Shown piece after piece: positions 8,265 through 16,331 of a stretch of 64,000 bases of DNA. A program made the translations under genes and the position numbers. The stretch spans positions 3,844,001 through 3,908,000 of the forward strand of contig NZ_CP110011.1 of assembly GCF_025947345.1 (NCBI RefSeq). The letters run 5' to 3'. This DNA is from Flavobacterium sp. N502536 (GTDB lineage: Bacteria > Bacteroidota > Bacteroidia > Flavobacteriales > Flavobacteriaceae). Every line of letters starts with the position of its first letter. Position 1 is the first letter of the stretch. The notes under the pieces were generated by a model. The model worked only from the letters and a program-made list of their open reading frames with translations, was not told the DNA's origin and did not search any database.

Positions 8265-9185
8265 TTACTTTAGAAGATTTTCTATGTAACTTATGATTTC
8301 GTTTCGATCTGTCGCATAATCAAACCATTTTGTGTCTTCATTTCGTTTGAACCAGGTCAGTTGTCTTTTAGAGAAACGTCTGGTGTTTTTTTTGATTTCT
8401 TCGATGGCAAAAGGCAGCGAAAATTCTCCGTCAAAATAACTAAATAATTCTCTATAACCGACCGTTTGTAACGCATTTAACGCTTTGTTGGGATATAGCG
8501 CTTTGGCTTCTTCCAATAATCCCTCCTTCAGCATCAGATCTACACGTTGATTGATGCGGTTATAGATTACGGGTCTGTCGGCTTCTAAACCAATTAGAAC
8601 AGGAGTAAAATTTCGGTTGTTTTTCTTCTGATTTAAAAAAGAAGAGTAGGGCTTTTGAGTTCCGATACACACTTCTGTAAAACGCATCATTCTTTGCGGA
8701 TTTTGAAGCGTTTGCGGGTTTTCTATGGTCAACCTCTGATAATAATCGGGATCAAGATTTTTTAACTGATCCTGCAAATAAGTAATACCAAGCTTTTCGT
8801 AGTTAGCGTTTATTTCAGAACGTACTTCAGGATCAATTTCCGGAAATTCATCGAATCCTTTTAGAATGGCATCAACATATAGTCCTGAACCGCCAATGAG
8901 AATAGCGAAGTCATTCTTTGCAAACAATTCTTCTAATTTTAAAAGTGCTTCTTTTTCGTAATCCCCAACGGTGTAATTTTCGAAAATAGATTTGTTCTGT
9001 ATAAAATGATGTGTGGCAGATTGCAGTTCTTCGGGAGTAGGGACTGCCGTACCAATTGTCATTTCTTTAAAAAACTGACGACTGTCGCAAGAGATTATCT
9101 CACAATTAAAATGTTGTGCCAAAGCAATGCTCAAAGCTGTTTTGCCTATTGCTGTTGGTCCGACGATGGTAATTAGATATTTCAT
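8265..9185 (-). CDS. miaA: tRNA dimethylallyltransferase MiaA
   Basis: 306 residues. It adds a dimethylallyl group to N6 of A37 in tRNAs that read codons beginning with U. The P-loop GPTAIGKTAL is near residue 8, followed by DSRQFF, IGGSGLYVDAI near residue 98 and, towards the C-terminus, QTVGYRELF and TRRFSKRQLTWFKR, all standard for MiaA. Length is typical. A second gene of the same modification, miaE, is at 62.7 kb, so the organism probably makes a hydroxylated isopentenyl-adenosine derivative. Confidence 0.96.
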   Translation of the reverse strand: MKYLITIVGPTAIGKTALSIALAQHFNCEIISCDSRQFFKEMTIGTAVPTPEELQSATHHFIQNKSIFENYTVGDYEKEALLKLEELFAKNDFAILIGGSGLYVDAILKGFDEFPEIDPEVRSEINANYEKLGITYLQDQLKNLDPDYYQRLTIENPQTLQNPQRMMRFTEVCIGTQKPYSSFLNQKKNNRNFTPVLIGLEADRPVIYNRINQRVDLMLKEGLLEEAKALYPNKALNALQTVGYRELFSYFDGEFSLPFAIEEIKKNTRRFSKRQLTWFKRNEDTKWFDYATDRNEIISYIENLLK

Positions 9186-9260
9186 ATTTGGGAGTCTTTA
9201 CGGTTGCAAAAACCTTAGACTTGTATGGATTAAAGTAAGGATTATGAAGCCCTTTCTGAA

Positions 9261-10100
9261 TTAATTGTTAGGTAATTTTGTTCCGCATTCAAAACAATAT
9301 TGAGCATGATCAAAATGCACCTGAGAGCGGCACTTTGTGCACGTTTTTTTGCTGCTTACGACACTGTTTTTCAGGCTGCTTTTTGCAAACTCGGCAGTTA
9401 CGATTCCGGTTGGAACAGCTATGATTCCGTAACCCAAAATCATAACAAAAGCGGCAATAAATTGTCCGAGAGGGGTCTGAGGAGAAATATCGCCATAACC
9501 CACCGTGGTCAAAGTAACAATTGTCCAGTAAATACTCATCGGAATACTTGTAAAGCCGGATTCTTTACCTTCGACCAAATACATGACCGAACCAATTATT
9601 ATGGTGCTGATCAGTACAAAATAAATAAAAACGAGAATTTTCTCTTTACTGGCTTCAATGGCTTCCCGTAGCTGAACAGACTGATGGGAGATTTGCGGAA
9701 TATGCAGGATTTTGAATAATCTGAAAAAACGCAGAGCTCTTATGATCGACAGCACACTTGCCCCCGGGAAAAAAATGGATAAGTACATCGGTAATACCGC
9801 CATCAGATCGATAATTCCGTAAAAACTAAAAATATATCTGACTGGTTTTTGAATCGAAATGATTCGCAGTACATACTCAATGGTAAAAAATACGGTGATA
9901 ACCCATTCGCAAGCAATAAGCTGAGAGTGGTATTTTTGATTGATTCCCTGAACGGTTTCCATCATAATCAAAACAACACTAAGCAGAATCAATCCAAGGA
10001 GTACCAGATCAAACATTCTTCCCAAAAACGTATCCGTTCCATAAAGGATGATTTTGATTCTTTCCCGGAAGATTTCGTATTTGGATTTTGTTTTTTTCAT
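9261..10100 (-). CDS. Voltage-gated-type potassium channel with C-terminal zinc ribbon
   Basis: 279 residues counted from ATG at 10098-10100; an in-frame GTG two codons earlier is the alternative. Six membrane helices: S1-S3, an S4-like segment with spaced Arg (RALRFFRLFKI), S5, a pore loop with the K+ selectivity filter TVGYGD and S6. A compact C-terminal Cys4 module (CTKC...CFEC) resembles a zinc ribbon. The family (Ion_trans) forms tetrameric cation channels in the inner membrane. The metal-binding tail is unusual beside the canonical 6TM core and could be a regulatory or assembly module. Confidence 0.88.
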   Translation of the reverse strand: MKKTKSKYEIFRERIKIILYGTDTFLGRMFDLVLLGLILLSVVLIMMETVQGINQKYHSQLIACEWVITVFFTIEYVLRIISIQKPVRYIFSFYGIIDLMAVLPMYLSIFFPGASVLSIIRALRFFRLFKILHIPQISHQSVQLREAIEASKEKILVFIYFVLISTIIIGSVMYLVEGKESGFTSIPMSIYWTIVTLTTVGYGDISPQTPLGQFIAAFVMILGYGIIAVPTGIVTAEFAKSSLKNSVVSSKKTCTKCRSQVHFDHAQYCFECGTKLPNN

Positions 10101-10130
10101 CTCCACGAAGATAATGAAAGTTTAGCAGTG

Positions 10131-11492
10131 TTAAAAATGTAGTATCTTCAGCGATTTGCTTTTTCGGATGTAGTTTTGAATGATATTCTTGACATCGCGA
10201 TTGTGCTGCATTGGAATCAGAATGTTTTTCAGAATCTCGATATTGGTAATCTGGTAGTTCAAATCGTAGAAGGCATACCCTTTGTAAAGACCATTTTCGA
10301 TTAAAATAGCGCTTCTTTCATTGACATTTCGGCCTCTGTCGAGTAAAATCATGCTTTTATTTTCGAAACTATTTTCAGAAATAAACTGCTGTACGCGGGC
10401 ATTGTAAATCTCAGGAGTTACTTCTTCAATACAGGCACCGTCACACTCTTTGATTTTGTATTGAAAACATTCTTTTTTGGTTTGATACAGTCCTGTTAGT
10501 TTTTGGCACAAATGGTATTTTGCGGTAAACCTGAAAAGAGCGTTTTTACCTTCCTGCAAAGTAGCAAAGGAGGTGATCTCTTTTTTACGGCCATCGGCTT
10601 TTTCGAGCTTTAAATTCAGGTAGCCATTGGCATCTTTCTCTGCATACAAAGCATATTGAAAGATGGTTTTTCGTTGTGAACGATTGTATCTCGGGCGGTT
10701 TATTTTTATTTCTTCGCTTTCTTTTAAAAGAGCAATTAATTCGCTTCCGGTTTCATCATAAGTTATGGTGAAAACTTCGGCCTGTATTTTTTTACTTTTG
10801 GTGGTAATTCCGGTAAAGTGCTGATTGACTCTTTTCTTTATATTTTGGCTTTTTCCAATGTAAATAAGAGTCCCACCTTCATTGTAAATATAATAAACAC
10901 CCGTTTTTGCAGGCATTTGAGCTAATATGTCCAGAAATTTTGGAGCAATTCCTTTTTCTACCTCCAGTTTTATAAAATCTTTTACAATGGTTTTTTCCAG
11001 ATCTTTTTCTAAAAGCATCTTGAAGAGCTTGGTTGTCGCCATTGCATCACCGCTGGCGCGATGTCTGTCTGCCATTGGAATCCCAAGTGCTCTTACCAGT
11101 TTTCCTAAACTATAGGAAGGCTGATCCGGAATTAATTTCTTGGCAAGTTCAACTGTACATAGTGTTTTGGCTTCAAAATTGTAACCTAAACGTCTGAATT
11201 CCGTGCGTAAAATTCGGTAATCAAAAGAGGCGTTATGCGCTACAATAATGCAATCAGTGGTGATTTCGATAATTCGTTTCGCAACTTCAAAAAACTTAGG
11301 AGCAGAGCGCAACATAGCATTATTGATTCCGGTTAACTTCACCACAAAGGGCTGAATCGGAATTTCAGGATTCACCAGACTAATGAATTGGTCAATTACT
11401 TCATGGCCATCAAATTTATAAATGGCGATTTCGGTAATTCCTTCCTCATTAAACTGGCCTCCGGTGGTTTCTATGTCTAGTATTGCGTACAA
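10131..11492 (-). CDS. DnaQ-like exonuclease fused to a GIY-YIG (UvrC/Cho-like) domain
   Basis: 453 residues. The N-terminal DEDDh 3'-5' exonuclease (LDIETTGG near residue 5, HNASFDYRIL near 93, HRAS.DA near 143) is followed by a GIY-YIG endonuclease module (TGVYYIYNEGGTLIYIGKS near residue 195). A long C-terminal region has Cys residues (CQKLTG, CFQYKIKECDGAC) like UvrC relatives. It is known in Bacteroidota as an epsilon-like exonuclease with a UvrC-type nuclease, presumably acting in DNA repair. The exonuclease motif begins so close to the start that only TTG at 11490-11492 fits; no ATG is available, which makes the start uncertain. Confidence 0.86.
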   Translation of the reverse strand: MYAILDIETTGGQFNEEGITEIAIYKFDGHEVIDQFISLVNPEIPIQPFVVKLTGINNAMLRSAPKFFEVAKRIIEITTDCIIVAHNASFDYRILRTEFRRLGYNFEAKTLCTVELAKKLIPDQPSYSLGKLVRALGIPMADRHRASGDAMATTKLFKMLLEKDLEKTIVKDFIKLEVEKGIAPKFLDILAQMPAKTGVYYIYNEGGTLIYIGKSQNIKKRVNQHFTGITTKSKKIQAEVFTITYDETGSELIALLKESEEIKINRPRYNRSQRKTIFQYALYAEKDANGYLNLKLEKADGRKKEITSFATLQEGKNALFRFTAKYHLCQKLTGLYQTKKECFQYKIKECDGACIEEVTPEIYNARVQQFISENSFENKSMILLDRGRNVNERSAILIENGLYKGYAFYDLNYQITNIEILKNILIPMQHNRDVKNIIQNYIRKSKSLKILHF

Positions 11493-11530
11493 ATTTAGTA
11501 TTCAGTCTCAGTTTTTAGTAATCGGTTTAT

Positions 11531-11562
11531 AATCTACAATCGTTAATCTACAATCTAAAATC
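11531..11562. repeat. AATCTAC-word array before yggS
   Basis: AATCTACAATCGTTAATCTA and further CAATCTAAAATC words repeat with 7-8 bp spacing; another member of the intergenic short-period arrays. Confidence 0.45.
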
Positions 11563-11565
11563 AAG

Positions 11566-12225
11566 TTATCTTCCTCCGAAGATACTGCTTCCAATGCGAA
11601 CCATTGTGCTTCCGCATGTTATGGCAAGCTGATAATCGCCCGACATTCCCATGGAAATAGTATTCAGATTACCGTTTTCAATTTTTAGCTTTTCTATCGA
11701 ATCAAAAATAGATTTTAAATGTGTAAATTCCTTCTTAATCTGGTTCTGATCTTCTGTAAAAGTTGCCATCCCCATTAAGCCCAAGATACGTATGTTTTTC
11801 ATTTCTTTGAACTCTGATGAAGATAATAATTCATTTAATTCGTTTTCATCCAGTCCAAACTTGGTTTCTTCTTCAGCGATATGTATTTGAAGCAGGCAAT
11901 CAATAACCCGATTGTTTTTTACGGCTTGTTTATTGATTTCCTGCAAGAGTTTCAAACTATCAACACCATGAATCAGGCTTACAAAAGGCGCCATAAATTT
12001 GACTTTATTCGACTGTACATGACCAATCATGTGCCATTGAATGTCTTTCGGCATTTGCTCGTATTTGTCAACCATTTCCTGGATTTTATTTTCTCCAAAA
12101 ATACGCTGACCGGCATCATAAGCCTGTATTAAATCAGAGACAGGTTTGGTTTTAGAAACGGCAACTAACGTTACATTTTCAGGCAAACTCGCTTTGATTG
12201 TATTTAAATTCGATGCTATCGACAT
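11566..12225 (-). CDS. YggS/PLPBP-family pyridoxal phosphate-binding protein
   Basis: 219 residues of the PLP homeostasis family: a TIM-barrel-like protein with the PLP lysine in VAVSKTKP, FGENKIQE, WHMIGHVQSNK, and the C-terminal MGMSGDYQLAI...G.T.VRIGS.IFG. The family controls free PLP and amino-acid pools and has no known enzymatic activity of its own. It lies 12 bases downstream of the hydroxyacyl-CoA dehydrogenase gene, so the two are probably co-transcribed. Confidence 0.93.
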   Translation of the reverse strand: MSIASNLNTIKASLPENVTLVAVSKTKPVSDLIQAYDAGQRIFGENKIQEMVDKYEQMPKDIQWHMIGHVQSNKVKFMAPFVSLIHGVDSLKLLQEINKQAVKNNRVIDCLLQIHIAEEETKFGLDENELNELLSSSEFKEMKNIRILGLMGMATFTEDQNQIKKEFTHLKSIFDSIEKLKIENGNLNTISMGMSGDYQLAITCGSTMVRIGSSIFGGR

Positions 12226-12237
12226 GGTGTTTTTTTT

Positions 12238-13131
12238 TTAGGAAAGAATAAATTGCTTAGAGATTTTCTCTGCTTTTTTACTTTCGCTGTAGTCGTAAAA
12301 ACCTTCACCAGATTTCACGCCTAATTTTCCTGCTCTCACCATATTGACTAATAAAGGGCAAGGTGCATATTTTGGGTTTTTGAAGCCGTCGTACATTACA
12401 TTTAAAATGGCAAGACAAACATCAAGACCAATAAAATCAGCCAATTGAAGAGGTCCCATAGGGTGTCCCATTCCTAACTTCATTACCGTATCAATTTCGT
12501 AAACTCCCGCAACTTTGTTGTACAAGGTTTCGATCGCTTCGTTAAGCATAGGCATTAAAATTCGGTTTGCCACAAAACCAGGATAGTCGTTTACTTCAAC
12601 AGGAACTTTACCTAGTTTTACTGATAAATCCATGATAGTTTTGGTTACTTCATCGCTGGTATTGTATCCACGAATGATTTCGACCAATTTCATGATAGGC
12701 ACCGGATTCATAAAGTGCATCCCAATAACTCTTTCAGGATGTGCTACAACAGCTCCAATTTGGGTAATAGAAATGGAAGAAGTATTGGTTGCCAGAATCG
12801 TATTGTGAGAGCAAGCCTCGTTTAGTTGCTTGAAAATATTAAGTTTTAGCTCTACATTTTCAGTAGCAGCTTCAACTACTAAATCTACCCCAACAACACC
12901 ATCTTTAATATCGGTATATGTGATAATATTTGTGATTGTTTTGGTAACTTCTTCCTGAGTAATAGTTCCTTTAGAAAGCATTCGGTCCAGATTGGCAGCA
13001 ATAGTTGCCATTCCTTTGTCTAATGATTTTTCTGAAACGTCAATTAGTTTTACAACAAAACCACTTTGTGCAAATGTATGAGCAATTCCGTTACCCATTG
13101 TTCCTGCACCAATTACAGCTATAGTCTTCAT
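12238..13131 (-). CDS. 3-hydroxybutyryl-CoA / 3-hydroxyacyl-CoA dehydrogenase
   Basis: 297 residues. The N-terminal Rossmann fold has GAGTMGNGIAHTFAQ, the NAD-binding Asp in LIDVSE, EAATEN and the catalytic region (ATNTSSISIT, GMHFMNPVPIMKLVE). The C-terminal helical domain has GFVANRILMPMLNEAI and the DGF/CPLLVNMV tail. It oxidises (S)-3-hydroxyacyl-CoA with NAD+, or runs in reverse with NADPH. Stand-alone size corresponds to Hbd rather than the FadB fusion. No other beta-oxidation gene is nearby. Confidence 0.92.
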   Translation of the reverse strand: MKTIAVIGAGTMGNGIAHTFAQSGFVVKLIDVSEKSLDKGMATIAANLDRMLSKGTITQEEVTKTITNIITYTDIKDGVVGVDLVVEAATENVELKLNIFKQLNEACSHNTILATNTSSISITQIGAVVAHPERVIGMHFMNPVPIMKLVEIIRGYNTSDEVTKTIMDLSVKLGKVPVEVNDYPGFVANRILMPMLNEAIETLYNKVAGVYEIDTVMKLGMGHPMGPLQLADFIGLDVCLAILNVMYDGFKNPKYAPCPLLVNMVRAGKLGVKSGEGFYDYSESKKAEKISKQFILS

Positions 13132-13157
13132 TTAAATTTGATATTATATTTATGATT

Positions 13158-13199
13158 TTAGCCACGAGTTCACAAATTAATTCATGAACTCGTGGCTAA
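13158..13199. terminator. Long perfect hairpin between dehydrogenase and oxidoreductase genes
   Basis: A 15-bp perfect stem (13158-13172 TTAGCCACGAGTTCA with 13185-13199) around a 12-base loop. It lies just downstream of the Gfo/Idh/MocA stop on the minus strand and is flanked by T-rich sequence, so it may terminate that gene. The GCCAC...GTGGC ends also resemble the hairpins at 36536 and 59572. Confidence 0.55.
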
Positions 13200-13222
13200 T
13201 TTATTTTTTAAAAGCGTTCAAT

Positions 13223-14188
13223 TTATTTATCGAAACAATCAATAATCTGATAGGCTACTCTCAAAGCATCTGTTGCCTGTTCCAGGGTTACAACTGGTGT
13301 TGTATCTGTGTTTATAGCATTGGCAAATGATTCCAGCTCATCCAGGATTGCATTATTTTGCTCGACATCAGGATTTGTAAAATAGATTTGTTTTTTTACA
13401 CCTTCTGCATTTTGTAAAATCATATCAAAGTCACCCGGAATTTCCGGAGCGTCTTTCATACGAACGACTTCGCATTTTTTCTCCAGAAAATCTACAGAAA
13501 TGTAGGCGTCTTTTTGAAAAAATCTCGTTTTACGCATGTTTTTCATCGAAATTCTGCTGGCCGTTAAATTGGCTACACATCCATTTTCGAATTCAATTCT
13601 GGCATTGGCAATGTCCGGAGTTTCACTAATTACAGAAACACCACTTGCATTGATATTTTTTACTTTTGAATTGACAACGCTTAGAATGGCATCAATATCG
13701 TGAATCATTAAATCGAGAACTACAGGAACATCTGTACCACGCGGATTAAATTCAGCCAAACGATGTGTTTCTATAAACATTGGATTTTCGATCATGTTTT
13801 TTGTAGCAATAAACGCAGGGTTAAAGCGCTCAACATGACCTACCTGACCTTTTACGTTGTGTTCTGCGGCCAAAGCAATAATTTCTTCGGCTTCTTCAAC
13901 AGTATTCGCAATTGGTTTTTCTATAAAGATATGTTTTCCGGATTTGATGGCTACCTTAGCACATTTATAGTGTGAAAGAGTTGGGGTTACAATATCGATA
14001 ACATCCACGGCGTGGATTAATTTTGCAATTGTGTTGAAGTTTTTGTAGCCAAACTCTTTTGAGATTCTTTCGGCATTTTCCTGATTTTCGTCGTAAAATC
14101 CAACTAATTCGTATTGGTCAGATTGTTGTAATAAGCGTAAATGTATTTTACCAAGATGACCAGCACCTAAAACTCCTACTTTTAACAT
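13223..14188 (-). CDS. Gfo/Idh/MocA-family NAD(P)-dependent oxidoreductase
   Basis: 321 residues. The N-terminal Rossmann motif GVLGAGHLGKIHLRLL is followed by VDIVTPTLSHY and the family EKP motif in HIFIEKPIANT, then the substrate domain with HVERFNPAF and DLMIHDIDAIL. Soluble, cytosolic. Family members act on sugars, inositols or biliverdin-like substrates; the true substrate cannot be assigned. It stands alone between two hairpin-bounded units, about 90 bases upstream of the next gene pair. Confidence 0.9.
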   Translation of the reverse strand: MLKVGVLGAGHLGKIHLRLLQQSDQYELVGFYDENQENAERISKEFGYKNFNTIAKLIHAVDVIDIVTPTLSHYKCAKVAIKSGKHIFIEKPIANTVEEAEEIIALAAEHNVKGQVGHVERFNPAFIATKNMIENPMFIETHRLAEFNPRGTDVPVVLDLMIHDIDAILSVVNSKVKNINASGVSVISETPDIANARIEFENGCVANLTASRISMKNMRKTRFFQKDAYISVDFLEKKCEVVRMKDAPEIPGDFDMILQNAEGVKKQIYFTNPDVEQNNAILDELESFANAINTDTTPVVTLEQATDALRVAYQIIDCFDK

Positions 14189-14282
14189 GAGAATGTATTT
14201 TAAACAAAAATATAATTTATTTGTTGAAAGTAAAAGTTTAGCTGGGACAAAGTCGAAATTATTTAAACAAATTTAAATGTAT

Positions 14283-15005
14283 TTACAGACTTAACTTTTC
14301 TTTGAAGTTATTGGTTTGTCTTCTTGATATTTCTACTTTCACCTCTTTCGGGAGCTGTACAAGCAGATTACCACTAAACCAAGGGTCTATTTTAAGTATA
14401 TATTCTATATTAATAATTTGGTTTCGATTGGCCCGGAAGAAAAAATCATCGGGAAGTTTTTCTTCAATGTTGTTTAATGATTTATTAAGTATGGCCTTTT
14501 CATCCTGAAAAAAGATTCGGGTGTAATTGCCTTCAACTTCAAATAGAAAGATATCGGCAATTTTTACGAGCCAGCATTTTTCGCCATCGCGAATAAAAAT
14601 CTGGTTGTTTAGCGTCAGTTTCTTATTGTTTTTTTCTTCTTTTTCAATTAGATTTTGACTTACTTTTTCGATGGAATGCGCAAATCTTTTTGGGTTTATA
14701 GGTTTTAGTAAATAGTCTAATGCGTTGTATTCAAAAGATTTAATCGCATATTCATCAAATGCGGTTGTAAAAATTGTAATAGGAACTTTGTCAAGCATTT
14801 CTAACAGTTCGAAACCATCTTTTTCCGGCATATTGATGTCTAAAAAAAGCAAATCGGGTTGGGTTTCCTGTATTAATTTAAAGCCCGAATCTACATTTTC
14901 TGCTTCTCCTATAATTTCAATTTCACGATGATTTTTAATTAATTCTTTAAGCTCATTTCTGGCCAGTCGAGAATCTTCAACAATGACAGCTTTTATTTTT
15001 TTCAT
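14283..15005 (-). CDS. LytTR-family response regulator
   Basis: 240 residues: a receiver domain (KAVIVEDSRLARNEL, phospho-Asp in LLFLDINMPEKDG, Lys in YLLKPINPKRF) and a C-terminal LytTR DNA-binding domain (IADIFLFEVEGNYTRIFF, FFRANRNQIINIEYI). It binds direct-repeat DNA upstream of targets. It forms a pair with the sensor kinase two bases upstream on the minus strand. Confidence 0.93.
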   Translation of the reverse strand: MKKIKAVIVEDSRLARNELKELIKNHREIEIIGEAENVDSGFKLIQETQPDLLFLDINMPEKDGFELLEMLDKVPITIFTTAFDEYAIKSFEYNALDYLLKPINPKRFAHSIEKVSQNLIEKEEKNNKKLTLNNQIFIRDGEKCWLVKIADIFLFEVEGNYTRIFFQDEKAILNKSLNNIEEKLPDDFFFRANRNQIINIEYILKIDPWFSGNLLVQLPKEVKVEISRRQTNNFKEKLSL

Positions 15006-15007
15006 AC

Positions 15008-16081
15008 CTAAAGTATTGGAATAATTATTTTTGCAACTACTTTATTTTTTATTTCCTCCAATTTAAAATTGGCTTTTTCGCCATAGATTAAATGAAGTCT
15101 TTTCTCAATATTTTTGATACCCAGTTGTGTAGAATCTTTTTCAATGGTAAGTACTCCCGTATTCGAAACCAGAATGGTTAAATTGTTGTTTTCCAGATTG
15201 GTTTCTAATGCAATTTGACCTCCGTCTTTTAATTTTGCAATTCCATGTTTAACCGCATTTTCGATCAGCATTTGGATGATCATAGGGGGAATTTGCAGCT
15301 GTAAAGTATTTGGGTCTATTTGAGAAGTAAAATTCAAACGTTCTTCCATTTGAATTTTTGAAATTTCAATGAAGTTTTCTACCATTTCAATTTCTTCTTC
15401 CAAAGCAATTGTTGTAATCTCGTTTTTGGTCAGGGAATATCGAAGCATTTCGGACAATCGGGTGATCATTTCTCTCGATTTTTCAGGATTTTCCAGAATT
15501 AATCCACGAATATTATTTAAGCTGTTAAACATAAAATGCGGATTGATTTGCCCCTTTAAAGCATTCAGTTGAGAATCTTTTAAGTTGTTTTCAATTTCCA
15601 TTCGATCCATTTTATTGTTCTTGATTTGCGAGGTTGTTTTGTAAATGGTGTACACAACTATCCAAAGAAAGAAAAGAAATCCCATCACAAAAATAAATAA
15701 AACCTGTTTTTTTGCAGATTGAGAAGGATGATCAAAAACTTCAGGGTTTTCATAAAGATAGGTGATCATTAGATAATTGTATGCCGTTAACGCTCCATAA
15801 TAAAAAAGGGCAGATGCGAAAATTAAAAAAAGCATTTTAATAATTTCCCAAAGCTTAAAATCGTCCAGCTTTATATGGCGGTCATAAAAATATTTTAAAA
15901 CTATCGAAAGGAAAGTAAGCAGGCAAACACTAAAAAAGTAGTCTAACAGAAGCTGCCAATTTTTATATCCCAATAAATTTAATTCAGGAATGATAATTTG
16001 GGGAATAAAAAGTATTCCTGAATAGATAGTCCATATAATGATCTGAACTAAAATGAAAACTTGATTCTTTTTTTGAAACAT
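15008..16081 (-). CDS. LytS-type membrane sensor histidine kinase (His_kinase family)
   Basis: 357 residues: four predicted membrane helices in the first 160 residues, then a linker and the LytS-type kinase core with the phospho-His motif LKGQINPHFMFNSLNNIRGLI and an HATPase domain (PPMIIQMLIENAVKHGI, NTG, LGIKNIEKRL). No large periplasmic domain is present, so it probably senses a membrane-linked cue. The stop is two bases from the regulator start. A 38-residue membrane micro-protein is encoded nine bases upstream, making a three-gene operon. Confidence 0.92.
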   Translation of the reverse strand: MFQKKNQVFILVQIIIWTIYSGILFIPQIIIPELNLLGYKNWQLLLDYFFSVCLLTFLSIVLKYFYDRHIKLDDFKLWEIIKMLFLIFASALFYYGALTAYNYLMITYLYENPEVFDHPSQSAKKQVLFIFVMGFLFFLWIVVYTIYKTTSQIKNNKMDRMEIENNLKDSQLNALKGQINPHFMFNSLNNIRGLILENPEKSREMITRLSEMLRYSLTKNEITTIALEEEIEMVENFIEISKIQMEERLNFTSQIDPNTLQLQIPPMIIQMLIENAVKHGIAKLKDGGQIALETNLENNNLTILVSNTGVLTIEKDSTQLGIKNIEKRLHLIYGEKANFKLEEIKNKVVAKIIIPIL

Positions 16082-16090
16082 TTTTATAAG

Positions 16091-16207
16091 TTATTTTGTC
16101 TTCAGTGGTGTGTGATACCCATAATACATTCCTGCGATAAAAGCGCCTATAAAGAGCAGACAGAATATAACGACTAAAGTCACTAGAATTTTTGCGGTTA
16201 ATTTCAT
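16091..16207 (-). CDS. 38-residue membrane micro-protein upstream of the LytS-type kinase
   Basis: ATG at 16205-16207, stop at 16091-16093. The product (MKLTAKILVTLVVIFC, then LLFIGAFIAGMYYG, ending in a basic tail LKTK) is one hydrophobic helix with a positive N-terminus. It resembles in size and layout the two micro-proteins at 18544 and 18726, sharing a Gly-x-x-(I/A)-Gly pattern. Only nine bases separate it from the kinase start, so co-expression is very likely. A possible role is modulating the neighbouring kinase in the membrane. Support is the intact frame, good start context and position. Confidence 0.6.
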   Translation of the reverse strand: MKLTAKILVTLVVIFCLLFIGAFIAGMYYGYHTPLKTK

Positions 16208-16284
16208 TAAGATAAAATTTTAAATAACAAATTGCTTATTTCTATTGTCAAAGCTATAATTATTTTGATCATAATTTTAAGTTT

Positions 16285-16318
16285 TAAAAACTTTGGCAAT
16301 GCCAGCATTGCCAAAGTT
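16285..16318 (-). terminator. Terminator of the prolyl oligopeptidase gene
   Basis: Perfect stem AACTTTGGCAATG/CATTGCCAAAGTT with loop CCAG (16289-16318), followed on the minus strand by TTTTTAAAAC. It separates the peptidase transcript from the micro-protein/two-component operon. Confidence 0.85.
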
Positions 16319-16331
16319 ACATTTTAAATTA

